A stretch of 64,000 nucleotides of DNA from Pseudomonas nitroreducens (GTDB lineage Bacteria > Pseudomonadota > Gammaproteobacteria > Pseudomonadales > Pseudomonadaceae). Below the pieces are notes generated by a model. It was not told where the DNA came from. It saw only the letters and a list, made by a program, of their open reading frames with translations, and searched no databases. The translations under genes were made by a program, and so were the position numbers. The stretch covers positions 105,898 through 169,897 of the forward strand of contig NZ_JACHLI010000015.1 of the NCBI RefSeq assembly GCF_014204515.1, read 5' to 3'. Positions 8,498 through 17,033 of this stretch are shown piece after piece; positions within the stretch are counted from its first letter, which is position 1, and the number at the start of each line of letters is the position of its first letter.

Positions 8498-9391
8498 ATG
8501 AACTACCTGTTCCCCCTGCTGGCCGTGGTCATCTGGTCCGGCAACACCGTCGTCAACAAGCTCGCCGTGGGCCAGATCGCCCCGGCGGAGATCGGCTTCT
8601 TCCGCTGGCTGCTGGCCGGCGCGTTGCTCACGCCCTTCCTGCTGCGCGCCACCCTCGTCCACTGGCCGGTGATTCGCGCCAACCTGGGCAGGATCATCAC
8701 CCTCGGCCTGCTCGGCATGGCCGTCTACCAGTGCCTGGCCTACTACGCCGCCGCGCTCACCTCGGCGACCAACATGGGCATCATCCTCTCGCTGATGCCG
8801 CTGATGTCCCTCGCGCTGGCCTCGGTGCTGCTGCGCCACAAGCTGAGCGTCGCTGCCGTGCTGGGCGCGCTGGTCTCGCTGGGCGGCGTGCTGCTGGTGA
8901 TCACCCAGGGCAACCCGCGCCAGCTGATCAGCCACGGCGTGAACCTGGGCGACGGCATGATGATCATCGCCACCCTCGCCTACGGCGTGTACGGCGTACT
9001 GCTGAAGAAATGGAACCTGCCACTGCCGCCCTTGCTGATGCTGTACCTGCAGGTGCTGGTGGCCATTGTCGCGCTGGCGCCGCTGTACGTGGCCTCGCCG
9101 CATTACGGCCTGAGCGCGGCGAACATCCCGCTGATCCTCTATGCCGGACTGCTGGCTTCCATCGTCGGTGCGCTGGCGTGGATGCAGGGCGTGCAGCGCA
9201 TGGGGCCGAGCCGCATGGCGCTGTTCTTCAACCTGCTGCCGGTGCTGACCGCCGCCATCGCCGCCGTGGTGCTCGGCGAGCAGCTGACCAGCTACCACCT
9301 GGTGGGCGGCGCGCTGACCCTGGCCGGCGTGCTGCTGGCCGAGCTGTGGCGGCCACGGGAGAAGCCTGCTGCTGCCGTGAGCGCCCGCTGA
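8498..9391 (+). CDS. EamA/DMT-family inner-membrane transporter
   Basis: Drug/metabolite transporter of 297 residues with about ten hydrophobic segments arranged as two EamA repeats (about 1-137 and 146-285). The sequence runs from MNYLFPLLAVVIWSGNTVVNKLA to a C-terminal repeat containing RMALFFNLLPVLTAAIAAVVLGEQL, typical of family members that export amino acids or other small metabolites. The substrate cannot be read from the sequence. It is divergent from the AraC regulator. Confidence 0.9.
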   Translation: MNYLFPLLAVVIWSGNTVVNKLAVGQIAPAEIGFFRWLLAGALLTPFLLRATLVHWPVIRANLGRIITLGLLGMAVYQCLAYYAAALTSATNMGIILSLMPLMSLALASVLLRHKLSVAAVLGALVSLGGVLLVITQGNPRQLISHGVNLGDGMMIIATLAYGVYGVLLKKWNLPLPPLLMLYLQVLVAIVALAPLYVASPHYGLSAANIPLILYAGLLASIVGALAWMQGVQRMGPSRMALFFNLLPVLTAAIAAVVLGEQLTSYHLVGGALTLAGVLLAELWRPREKPAAAVSAR

Positions 9392-9418
9392 TCGAGCGGG
9401 CCAGGACACACCTGCTTT

Positions 9419-9498
9419 TGTAGGAGCGGACCTTGTCCGCGAAGGCCCGACCCTATTTGCCAGGGTGAAGGATTTCGCGGACAGGGTCCGCTCCTACG
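9419..9498. repeat. REP pair (GTAGGAGCG type)
   Basis: Two inverted arms, GTAGGAGCGGACCTTGTCCGCGA and its near complement ending in GTCCGCTCCTAC, are separated by about 35 bp. This is the common Pseudomonas REP doublet. It follows the end of the DMT gene and may act as a transcription or mRNA boundary. Confidence 0.85.
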
Positions 9499-9533
9499 CT
9501 TCGTGCCTGCTGGGTGTTGTCGTCTCGTAGACT

Positions 9534-9612
9534 CGTAGGGCGGATAACGCGCCAGCGTTATCCGCCGTGCAAGGGCTGGCGGATAACCTGTTCCAGGTTA
9601 TGCGCCCTACGT
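9534..9612. repeat. GTAGGGCG long palindromic repeat, copy 1
   Basis: An about 78-bp element bounded by GTAGGGCG and its complement CGCCCTAC. Inside are two smaller inverted pairs, AACGCGCCAGCGTT and AACCTGTTCCAGGTT, so it can fold as a long stem or a four-arm shape. Other copies are at 12937, 38626, 55449 and 63630. Confidence 0.85.
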
Positions 9613-9636
9613 TTCTGTTCTCGAGCAAGCTCGCTC

Positions 9637-10704
9637 CTACAAGCGGCAGGAATCGGCGCCGGAGCGAAACTCGGCCATCAGCGTCTCCACCAGCTTCGCC
9701 GCCGACATTTCCCGCGACAGCGGCGCGCCCTGCCCGGCCCATTGCACGGCAAAATCCGTATTGCCCTTGGCGGTCGCCGCAGCGGTCAGCGCCTTGGCGG
9801 CGTCGTAGGTGATCGGATAATCCGGCAGCGCCGGCGCATCAGCATTGCCCACATCGGTGAACAGCCGGTTGACCATGCCCCGCGCCGCACGGCCGGAAAT
9901 CGCCGCCGTCACTTCGGTGCGCTCCCCGCGCTCACCCCGCAGCGCCGCCTTGAACGCGGCGTTGGCCGAGGACTCGTCGGCGCTGATGAACGCCGTACCC
10001 ATCTGCACGGCCTGGGCACCCAGTGCAAACACCGCGCGCATGCCCTGGCCATCCATGATGCCACCCGCCGCGATCACCGGCAGTCCGGTGCCTTTCACCA
10101 GGGTGCGGACCAGCGCAAAGGTCCCGATACGCGCGTCCTTCTCCGGCTCGAACACGCCTCGATGGCCGCCGGCTTCATAGCCTTGCGCGACGATGGCATC
10201 GATGCCCGCCGCCTCGATGGCGCGGCCTTCTTCCAGGCAGGTGGCGGTGGCCAGCAGACGGATGCCGGCAGCTTTCAGGCGATCGATCCAGTCCTGCGGC
10301 GGCAGGCCGAAGTGGAAGCTGACCACTGCCGGGCGCGCCTCGATAAGGAACGCCAGCATCTCGGGATCGTCCAGGAAGCTGCGGTAGATCTCGCTGACCT
10401 GCGCTGGCGGCTGCGCGCCGAATTCGGCGAACAGCGGGCGCAGGTGTTCCAGCCAGGCGGCCTCGCGAGCCGGATCGGCCACCGCCGGGCGATGGCAGAA
10501 CAGATTGAGGTTGAGCGGTTTGTCGGTCAGTGCGCGAGTCTGCTCCAGCAGCGCTCGGGCCTGGATCGCGTTGCTCGCGCCCAGACCGATGGAACCCAGC
10601 CCGCCGGCATTGGACACCGCCGCCGCCAGCGCCGGGGTGGACACGCCGACCATGGGCGCCTGGATGATGGGGTGCTGGATGCCGAGCAGTTCGGTGATGG
10701 GCAT
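9637..10704 (-). CDS. Nitronate monooxygenase (2-nitropropane dioxygenase family)
   Basis: FMN-dependent TIM-barrel enzyme of 355 residues that oxidises alkyl nitronates such as propionate-3-nitronate, a toxic metabolite. Seen: the N-terminal PIIQAPMVGVSTPALAAAVSNAGGLG, and QGYEAGGHRG with the likely catalytic His, then GLPVIAAGGI and GAQAVQMGTAF that bind the FMN phosphate. GAGGA precedes the ATG. The TAG stop is supplied by the GTAG start of a REP arm, so the repeat abuts the coding end directly. It is divergent from a LysR regulator that may control it. Confidence 0.9.
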   Translation of the reverse strand: MPITELLGIQHPIIQAPMVGVSTPALAAAVSNAGGLGSIGLGASNAIQARALLEQTRALTDKPLNLNLFCHRPAVADPAREAAWLEHLRPLFAEFGAQPPAQVSEIYRSFLDDPEMLAFLIEARPAVVSFHFGLPPQDWIDRLKAAGIRLLATATCLEEGRAIEAAGIDAIVAQGYEAGGHRGVFEPEKDARIGTFALVRTLVKGTGLPVIAAGGIMDGQGMRAVFALGAQAVQMGTAFISADESSANAAFKAALRGERGERTEVTAAISGRAARGMVNRLFTDVGNADAPALPDYPITYDAAKALTAAATAKGNTDFAVQWAGQGAPLSREMSAAKLVETLMAEFRSGADSCRL

Positions 10705-10775
10705 GACGGGGTCCTCGTCGTCGGGCCGGCGGATTCGCCTTGGGGCTTGCTAACGCTTGACTTACCATCTCATGA

Positions 10776-10803
10776 AGAGAATATTCGTCGCAACATATTC
10801 TCT
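10776..10803. promoter_or_regulatory. Candidate LysR-type operator
   Basis: AGAGAATAT and ATATTCTCT form a perfect 9-bp inverted repeat with a 10-bp spacer between the divergent nitronate monooxygenase and LysR genes, ending 15 bp before the LysR ATG. LysR-family proteins bind interrupted AT-rich dyads in such divergent regions. Control of both genes is inferred. Confidence 0.5.
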
Positions 10804-10817
10804 ATTGAAGATTAATC

Positions 10818-11690
10818 ATGGATCTCTCCAGCCTGGAAATCTTCCGCTGCGTGGCCGAGGAACAGAGCGTCACCCGCGCCGCGGCCCGCCTGCAACGCGT
10901 GCAATCGAACGTCACCACGCGCATCCGCCAACTTGAGGAAGACCTCGGCGCGGCGCTGTTCCTACGCGACGGCAAGCGCATGTCGCTGACCGACCAGGGC
11001 CGCGAATTCCTCCGCTACGCCGAGCAACTGCTGGCCCTGGCCAGCGAGGCGCGACAGTCGTTGCACCCCAGCAGCGCCACCGGCAGCCTGCGCCTGGGCA
11101 GCATGGAGGCCGCTGCCGCCAGCCGCCTGCCCGAGCTCCTGGCGCGCTACCACCGCGCCTACCCGGAGGTGGAACTGCACGTCACCACCGGCCACAGCCA
11201 GAAGCTGATCAATGAGGTGCTGAACCGCCAGCTCGACTGTGCGCTGATCTCCCACCCGGACATCCTCCACGCCGAGCCGGGCTTCGAAGCGCTGCTGGAA
11301 CGCGGCCTGTGCGCCGTGCCGGTGTTCCGCGAGGAACTGCTGCTGGTGCTGCCGGGCGACCACCCGCCGGTCACACGCCCGGAAGATGTACAGATTCGCA
11401 CCCTGGTGGGCTTCGCCCGCGGCTGCACCTATCGCCAACTGCTCGAAGGCTGGCTCAAGGGCGCCTCGCTGGCCGTGCAGGAAGTCGGCTCGTACCACGG
11501 CATCCTCGCCTGCGTGAACGCCGGTTCCTGCTTCGGCGTGCTGCCGCGCTCGGTGCTGGAGCTGCAACGGGAGATGCCCGACCTGCAGGTGGTACCGCTG
11601 CTGGAAGTGGACACCCTGCTGATCTGGCGCGACGGCTACGCCACCGGCGCCTTCCAGCGCTGGCGGGAAACCCTGGAGGCACGCCCATGA
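10818..11690 (+). CDS. LysR-family transcriptional regulator
   Basis: Regulator of 290 residues with an N-terminal winged helix (about 1-60; EIFRCVAEEQSVTRAAARLQRVQSNVTTRIRQLEEDLGAALF is spread over residues 8-48) and a periplasmic-binding-like effector domain (about 88-285). It is divergent from nitronate monooxygenase, and its stop overlaps the start of the MFS gene by four bases (ATGA), so regulator and transporter are cotranslated. The effector is unknown. Confidence 0.92.
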   Translation: MDLSSLEIFRCVAEEQSVTRAAARLQRVQSNVTTRIRQLEEDLGAALFLRDGKRMSLTDQGREFLRYAEQLLALASEARQSLHPSSATGSLRLGSMEAAAASRLPELLARYHRAYPEVELHVTTGHSQKLINEVLNRQLDCALISHPDILHAEPGFEALLERGLCAVPVFREELLLVLPGDHPPVTRPEDVQIRTLVGFARGCTYRQLLEGWLKGASLAVQEVGSYHGILACVNAGSCFGVLPRSVLELQREMPDLQVVPLLEVDTLLIWRDGYATGAFQRWRETLEARP

Positions 11691-12892
11691 ATCGCACTCG
11701 TCGCCTGCCCGCCGCGCTGTCAGCGGCACTGATCCTCGCCGTCGGTATGGGCTTCGGCCGTTTCGCCTTCACCGGGCTCTATCCGCTGATGGTTCGCGAC
11801 GGCGTGCTCAGCGTCACCGGCGGTTCCCTGGCCGCCTCGGCCAACTATGCCGGCTACCTGCTCGGCGCCTTGCTGCTGGCGCGCAGTCAGGAACGGCACG
11901 CCGCGCGCATCTGTGTGATTGCCCTGATCGGCACGCTCGCCACCCTGGCCGCCATGGCCGTTCCGGCGCCGGCGTGGTTCGCCATCGGCGTGCGCCTGCT
12001 GGCCGGCGTGCTCAGCGCCATGGCCCTGGTCAGTGCCGCGCAATGGCTATTGCAGAGCATGGGTGAAAGCCATGGAGCGCCGATGATGTTCGCTGGCGTG
12101 GGCGTCGGCATCCTGGTCTCAGCCGAGCTGATCGCCGCTGGCAACGCCTTCGGCCTGGGCAGCGCGGCGATCTGGTGTGTTCTTGCGCTGGCCGGGCTGG
12201 TGTTGTCGCTGCTGGCCGCGCCCGCGCTGGGCCGTGACGGACCGAGCGCAGCACAGCAGTCGGCGACCGGCACGGGACCGGCGCCGGAGCTGTCCGCGCC
12301 GATCATCCTGCTGGTCTACGGGCTGGCCGGTTTCGGCTACATCATCACCGCCACCTACCTGCCGCTGCTGATGAAGAGCGGCCTGGGCGCCATCGACCCG
12401 CTGCAGGTGTGGGCCGCGTTCGGCCTGGGTGCCGCACCGTCGTGCTTCCTCTGGCACCGCCTGCACCTGAAGCTGGGCGGCCGCCGCGCGCTGGCGCTGA
12501 ACCTGCTGGTGCAGGCCATCGGCGTGATGCTGCCGGCGCTGGGCGACTCGGCCCTGCTCTACCTGGGCAGCGCGGTGCTGGTGGGCGGCAGCTTCATGGG
12601 CACGGTGACCATCGCCATGCCCGCAGCCCGAGCGGTGGCTGCGCAGGTGCGCTTCAACATGCTGGCGGCGATGACCGCGCTGTATGGGGTCGGGCAAATC
12701 GTCGGGCCGCTGGCGGCCAGTGCGCTGCGCGGGTTGACCGGGAGCTTCATTCCGGCACTGGGGGCGGCGGCCAGTGCCTTGCTGGTGGGGGCGCTGTGCT
12801 GCCTCCCCCTTCGCCGAGGCGAATCCTGTAGGAGCGAGGGGGACGCCATCGTTATTGCTCGCGAACAGCCTCAACACCGCGGCTGCCGGTAA
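11687..12892 (+). CDS. YbfB/YjiJ-type MFS transporter
   Basis: Major-facilitator protein of 401 residues with about twelve hydrophobic segments. The N-terminus (ILAVGMGFGRFAFTGLYPLM) is characteristic of the YbfB/YjiJ family. The ATG at 11687 overlaps the LysR stop. The last 20 or so codons, from about 12826, are read through a degenerate REP sequence, giving a polar tail unlike the rest of the protein. The original stop may have been lost to the repeat. Substrate unknown. Confidence 0.88.
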   Translation: MNRTRRLPAALSAALILAVGMGFGRFAFTGLYPLMVRDGVLSVTGGSLAASANYAGYLLGALLLARSQERHAARICVIALIGTLATLAAMAVPAPAWFAIGVRLLAGVLSAMALVSAAQWLLQSMGESHGAPMMFAGVGVGILVSAELIAAGNAFGLGSAAIWCVLALAGLVLSLLAAPALGRDGPSAAQQSATGTGPAPELSAPIILLVYGLAGFGYIITATYLPLLMKSGLGAIDPLQVWAAFGLGAAPSCFLWHRLHLKLGGRRALALNLLVQAIGVMLPALGDSALLYLGSAVLVGGSFMGTVTIAMPAARAVAAQVRFNMLAAMTALYGVGQIVGPLAASALRGLTGSFIPALGAAASALLVGALCCLPLRRGESCRSEGDAIVIAREQPQHRGCR

Positions 12893-12921
12893 ATTCGTTC
12901 GCGAGCAAGCTCGCTCCTACG
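12826..12921. repeat. REP pair (GTAGGAGCG type), overlapping the MFS 3' end
   Basis: A diverged arm starting CTGTAGGAGCGA at about 12826 and a clean opposing arm, TTCGCGAGCAAGCTCGCTCCTAC, at 12898-12920. The first arm lies inside the MFS reading frame. Confidence 0.75.
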
Positions 12922-12936
12922 AAAAGCATGGCAGCA

Positions 12937-13015
12937 CGTAGGGCGAATAACCTGGAACAGGTTATCCGCCGATCACCGCGCGGCGGATAACGCTGGCGCG
13001 TTATCCGCCCTACAA
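12937..13015. repeat. GTAGGGCG long palindromic repeat, copy 2
   Basis: The same element as 9534-9612 but with the two inner inverted pairs in swapped order (AACCTGGAACAGGTT first, then AACGCTGGCGCGTT), that is, in opposite orientation. It ends 10 bp before the stop of the AhpD-like gene. Confidence 0.85.
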
Positions 13016-13024
13016 ATGCGCAGC

Positions 13025-13465
13025 TCAGGCCGGCGGCTGCTGGCGGAAGGATACGCCCAGGCGGTTCCACACATTGATCGCGCCGATGGCCACGGTCAGG
13101 TCCACCAGTTCCCGCTCGCTGAACTGCTCGCGGGCCAGTTCGAAGACCTCCAGGGGCACCTTGGATTCGGACAGCAGCGTCACCGACTCGCACCAGGCCA
13201 GCGCCGCGCGCTCGCGCTCGGTGAAGAACGGTGATTCGCGCCAGACGCTGACGGCGAACAGGCGCCGCTCGGATTCGCCGTTGCGGCGCGCCTCCATCGC
13301 ATGCATGTCGGCGCAGAAGGCACAGTTGTTCACCTGCGACACGCGCAGGCGCACCAGCTCCAGCAGCGGCTTCTCCACCGACAGTTCGAAGATGGCGGCT
13401 TCCAGCGCCAGCACCGCCTTCAGCGCTTCCGGCGAGGCGGTGTAGTAGTCCAGACGCGGTTCCAT
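13025..13465 (-). CDS. Carboxymuconolactone decarboxylase / AhpD-like protein
   Basis: Protein of 146 residues from the ATG at 13465 (MEPRLDYY); an upstream in-frame ATG at 13528 would add 21 unlikely residues. It has the alkylhydroperoxidase motif CAFCADMHAMEAR (Cys-x-x-Cys with the following His), the redox centre of AhpD-like enzymes, and an all-helical pattern. The family reduces peroxides or acts on lactones; many members with this size are annotated only as AhpD-like. It is divergent from a MocR regulator 149 bp away, which may control it. Confidence 0.88.
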   Translation of the reverse strand: MEPRLDYYTASPEALKAVLALEAAIFELSVEKPLLELVRLRVSQVNNCAFCADMHAMEARRNGESERRLFAVSVWRESPFFTERERAALAWCESVTLLSESKVPLEVFELAREQFSERELVDLTVAIGAINVWNRLGVSFRQQPPA

Positions 13466-13614
13466 GACGGCACTCCAGCAGTTGATGGGGCCATTGTGCG
13501 CCGGGCCGTCACGGCGGCGGGTGACCAATCCGCGGAATTTCGCCTGCGCAACTTCACCGGGCTACGCAGCGGCGCTACGCTTGCGCAACCGCCCTGCCCA
13601 CCCGGAGTCCGCCC

Positions 13615-15048
13615 TTGGAGCTGCACCTGATCATCCACGGCCAGAAGGACCTCGCCGGGCAACTCTATCGCCAGCTGCGCGAAGCCATCGATTCCGGCCG
13701 CCTCGCCGCCGGCACCCGCCTGCCGCCCAGCCGTCTGCTGGCCGAGCAGCTGGGCATCTCGCGCAAGACCATCTCCGACACCTACGCCCAGCTCACCTAT
13801 GAGGGTGTGCTGGTGGGCAAGATCGGCAGCGGCACCTTCGTCAACACCCACCTGCCGCGTCATGACCGGCGCCAACAGGGGGTGCGCTTCGCCAGCCAGG
13901 ACCACATTGACCGCTGGGCCAACCTCGACACCCGCCTGCGCCACCCCGGCGCCACCGGTACGGCGAAGGCCGACTTCATCGGCGGCGCCACCACCCAGCT
14001 GCAGTTTCCCCAGGAAGAATGGCGGCGCTGCGTGAACCACGCGCTGCGCCAGATGAGCGGCCTGCGCGGGCACTACAGCGCGCCCGAGGGCATCGCCCCG
14101 CTGCGCGACGGCATCGCCCGGCACATCTCCTACGCCCGCGGGGTGAACTGCCAGCTGGACGACGTGATGGTCTGCAATGGCGCACAACAGGCCCTGGACC
14201 TGCTCGCCCGCGTGATGCTGCGCCCCGGCGACAAGGTGGCCATGGAGGATCCCGGCTACACGCCGGCGCGGCTGATCTTCCAGACCCTGGGCGCCGAAGT
14301 GGCCAGCGTGCCGGTGGACGCCGAAGGCATCTGCGTGGAGCAGATTCCCGACGGCACGCGGATGATCTACACCACCCCTTCACACCAGTTCCCGCTGGGC
14401 ATGCCGATGAGTGCGGCACGCCGCGAAGCCCTGCTGGCCCGTGCGCTGGAACTGGGCGCGCTGGTGATCGAGGACGACTACGACAGCGAGTTCCGCTACG
14501 AAGGCCGGCCCACCGATGCCCTGCAGAGTCTTGATCGCCACGGGGTGGTGGCCTATATCGGTACCTTCTCCAAGGTGCTGTTGCCGGAGCTGCGCCTGGG
14601 CTACCTGATCCCGCCGCCAAGCCTGTTCCCGGCGCTGGTGCGCGCCCGGCAGATATCCGACTGGCACAGCTCGACGCTGCCGCAGTGGGCGCTGGCCAAG
14701 TTCATCAGCGAGGGCTACCTGCTCAAGCACATCCGTCGTTGCCACGGCATCTACGCCGGGCGTCGCGAACGCATCCTGGCGCGACTGGGCGGCGATCTGG
14801 CGCCCTGGCTGGAAGCGGTGCCCTCGGTGGCCGGCTTCCACCTCACCGCACTGCTGCGCGAGCCGGTCAACGTGGCGCTGCTCGTCGAGCTGGCACGCAA
14901 GGTCGAGGTCGGCCTCTACGGCCTGGCGCCCTTCTACCAGCAGGAACCGCTACGCGACGGCCTGCTGCTGGGCTTTGGCGCCATCGACACCCTGGACATC
15001 GACCCGGCCCTGGACAAGCTCCGCGACCTGCTGCAGCAGCTGGTCTGA
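13615..15048 (+). CDS. MocR/PdxR-type regulator (GntR helix-turn-helix fused to aminotransferase fold)
   Basis: Chimeric transcription factor of 477 residues. N-terminal GntR winged helix (about 8-75, LYRQLREAIDSGRLAAGTRLPPSRLLAEQLGISR is spread across 16-50) and a fold-type I PLP domain (about 110-470). The PLP lysine is expected in YIGTFSKVLLPELRLGYL near 320. The start used is TTG at 13615, because MELHLIIHG fits the family and no ATG lies nearby; this is a modest uncertainty. Such proteins sense PLP or amino compounds. It is divergent from the AhpD-like gene. Confidence 0.88.
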   Translation: MELHLIIHGQKDLAGQLYRQLREAIDSGRLAAGTRLPPSRLLAEQLGISRKTISDTYAQLTYEGVLVGKIGSGTFVNTHLPRHDRRQQGVRFASQDHIDRWANLDTRLRHPGATGTAKADFIGGATTQLQFPQEEWRRCVNHALRQMSGLRGHYSAPEGIAPLRDGIARHISYARGVNCQLDDVMVCNGAQQALDLLARVMLRPGDKVAMEDPGYTPARLIFQTLGAEVASVPVDAEGICVEQIPDGTRMIYTTPSHQFPLGMPMSAARREALLARALELGALVIEDDYDSEFRYEGRPTDALQSLDRHGVVAYIGTFSKVLLPELRLGYLIPPPSLFPALVRARQISDWHSSTLPQWALAKFISEGYLLKHIRRCHGIYAGRRERILARLGGDLAPWLEAVPSVAGFHLTALLREPVNVALLVELARKVEVGLYGLAPFYQQEPLRDGLLLGFGAIDTLDIDPALDKLRDLLQQLV

Positions 15049-15055
15049 GAAGGAG

Positions 15056-15140
15056 CGTAGGAGCGGACTCTGTCCGCGATCGCCCACCGGCAGCTCTGTG
15101 CCTGCGGCTTCGTCATCGCGGACGAAGTCCGCTCCTACGC
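15056..15140. repeat. REP pair (GTAGGAGCG type)
   Basis: Inverted arms GTAGGAGCGGACTCTGTCCGCGATCG and GCGGACGAAGTCCGCTCCTAC directly after the MocR stop. The remaining 190 bp up to the ABM gene hold no recognised feature other than its ribosome site. Confidence 0.85.
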
Positions 15141-15327
15141 ATTCCGGGAAGATCGCAGTTAGGCAACGACGATTGGCCTGGAAATTTTCGCGGAAATTGG
15201 CGGTTCAGGTAGACACGGCGTGGCCGTAACCTTTCAGCATCGGTTTGAAAGCCGGTTCCGGCCTTTATCGGAGACCGCCGTCAGCGCCCAATGGCCACTC
15301 ACCCGGCCAGCACGAAGGAGCCTCGCC

Positions 15328-15618
15328 ATGACCCCGTCCGCCATCGCCATCGTTCGCGTCCAGGCATTCCCCGGCCAGGCAGCTGCGCTGGGCGAGCATC
15401 TCAGTCGACTGATTGCGCAGGTGCGCCAGCAACCCGGTTGCCAGGGGAGCGAGTTGCAGGAGCTGGCGGCCGACCGTTGGCAGGTGCTCACCCGCTGGAG
15501 CAGCCAGGCCGAGCTGGATGCGCACCTGGCCGGCCCGAAGGCCCAGCAGTGGCTCGGCCAGCTCGGTTGCGGCGACCTGGCGCTGGGGCTGGAATTCGAG
15601 AGCCGCAGCGCCGATTGA
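15328..15618 (+). CDS. ABM-family (antibiotic biosynthesis monooxygenase fold) protein
   Basis: Protein of 96 residues with a ferredoxin-like ABM domain: IAIVRVQAFPGQAAALGEHLSRL, a C-terminal-half QVLTRWSSQAELDAHL. Members are small cofactor-free oxygenases or dimeric stress proteins of unknown substrate. The ATG at 15328 is preceded by AAGGAG at the right distance. It converges on the SDR gene with one base between stops. Confidence 0.82.
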   Translation: MTPSAIAIVRVQAFPGQAAALGEHLSRLIAQVRQQPGCQGSELQELAADRWQVLTRWSSQAELDAHLAGPKAQQWLGQLGCGDLALGLEFESRSAD

Positions 15619-15619
15619 C

Positions 15620-16408
15620 TCAGAACGCCGAGCGCACCACCCCGCCATCCACCCGCAGGGCCGCGCCGTTGGTGGCCGACGAGGCCTCCGAGCAGACATA
15701 GACCACCAGGTTGGCCACTTCCTCGGGCCTGGCGAAGCGCTGGATCAGCGAGCTGGGCCGCGCCGTGCGGAAGAATTCCGCCTCGAACTCGGCGAATGGC
15801 TGGCCGCCGGAGAGCTTGTCGACGAACTCGTTGACTCCTTCGGAGGCGGTCGGCCCCGGCAGCACCGCGTTGACCGTCACGCCGGTCCCCGCGCAGCTTT
15901 CCGCCAGCCCGCGGGACAGGCCGAGTTGGGCCGTCTTGGTGACCCCGTAGTGGATCATCTCCACGGGAATCTGCACGCCGCTCTCGCTGCTGATGAAGAC
16001 GATGCGGCCCCAGTTCTTCTGCTTCATGCCCAGCAGGTAGGCGCGGGACAGTCGCACGCCGGAGAGCAGGTTGACGTCGAGGAAGCGCACCCAGTCCTCA
16101 TCGGGGATGTCCTCGAAGGGCTTGGGGTCGAAGATGCCCAGGTTGTTCACCAGCACGTCCACCGCCGGAAAGCGCTGCAGCAGCTTGTCGATCTGCTGCG
16201 GGTCGGCCAGGTCGCCGGCGAAGCCTTCGACCCTGGCGTCCGCCTGCTCCTGGCGAATCCGTCCGATGGCCTCGTCCACGGAGGACTGGCTGCGGCCATT
16301 GAGGATCACCCTCGCCCCTTCGCGGGCCAGACCCTGGGCAATGGCGAAGCCGATGCCCTTGGTCGAACCGCTGACCAGGGCGAGTTTGTCGGTGAGGTGC
16401 AGGTTCAT
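15620..16408 (-). CDS. Short-chain dehydrogenase/reductase
   Basis: NAD(P)-dependent oxidoreductase of 262 residues. The cofactor motif is SGSTKGIG (Gly14, 18, 20), NNLG follows in the core, and the catalytic Ser-Tyr-Lys set is in FISSESG and YGVTK. The C-terminus ends in GAALRVDGGVVRSAF as in FabG-like SDRs. Substrate not predictable. The ATG at 16408 is chosen because the upstream extension does not resemble the family. Confidence 0.92.
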   Translation of the reverse strand: MNLHLTDKLALVSGSTKGIGFAIAQGLAREGARVILNGRSQSSVDEAIGRIRQEQADARVEGFAGDLADPQQIDKLLQRFPAVDVLVNNLGIFDPKPFEDIPDEDWVRFLDVNLLSGVRLSRAYLLGMKQKNWGRIVFISSESGVQIPVEMIHYGVTKTAQLGLSRGLAESCAGTGVTVNAVLPGPTASEGVNEFVDKLSGGQPFAEFEAEFFRTARPSSLIQRFARPEEVANLVVYVCSEASSATNGAALRVDGGVVRSAF

Positions 16409-16491
16409 GGGGTTCTCCGGTGGGGGTTCAGACGAGACGTCAGACCTCACAGGATAGGCGGCCTTCAGCCGGCCGCCAGTGCAGCCGAAGG

Positions 16492-17016
16492 TTACGGGCA
16501 GCGGCCGCTGGAGCTGGCCTGGCGTACCGCCTCGGCCAGTTGCCGCAGGTTGTTCTGGTGGGCGTTGACCAGGGCATCGACGCTGGCATCGGCGCGGGTC
16601 TGCAGCACGCTGCGGCAGGTCAGGGAGTACTCCTTGCCGCTGTTCAGGCGCCAGCGCGCGTCCAGCAGGGCGTACTGGCCGGGTACCGAGTCGAAGCGCT
16701 GTACATCGACGCGCAGCAGTGCCGCGTCCTTGCCCAGTGGCGTACCGAGCTGGTCCTGCAGGGCGTTCTGGAACTCGTCCAGCAGGTTGGCGCCCCACCA
16801 CTCCGTCTCCAGGATCGACAGCCCGCTGCCGCCCTGGCGCACGACGATCTGCGAGCGATCGACCTGCGGCGGCATGCTCACCCGCTCCACCCGCACATTG
16901 CCGCTGGCAGTGCCCGGCTGCGCCGGCAGCAGGGTGTGGTAGTGGATCGGCGCGCTGCTGCAGCCCCAGACCAGCGGGGCCAGCCCGACCAGGGCCCATT
17001 TGACTGACTTAAGCAT
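16492..17016 (-). CDS. pqiC: PqiC-type outer-membrane lipoprotein (ABC-type transport auxiliary)
   Basis: Lipoprotein of 174 residues with signal peptide and lipobox (LVWGCSSAP, Cys near 19), followed by the PqiC/DUF330 pattern (YHTLLP, then VERVSMPPQVDRSQIVVRQ). In the Pqi complex PqiC forms an outer-membrane ring that meets the PqiB tunnel for lipid movement across the periplasm. It follows pqiB by 17 bp and closes the four-gene operon. Confidence 0.9.
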   Translation of the reverse strand: MLKSVKWALVGLAPLVWGCSSAPIHYHTLLPAQPGTASGNVRVERVSMPPQVDRSQIVVRQGGSGLSILETEWWGANLLDEFQNALQDQLGTPLGKDAALLRVDVQRFDSVPGQYALLDARWRLNSGKEYSLTCRSVLQTRADASVDALVNAHQNNLRQLAEAVRQASSSGRCP

Positions 17017-17033
17017 CCGGTGTCACTCCTCGA

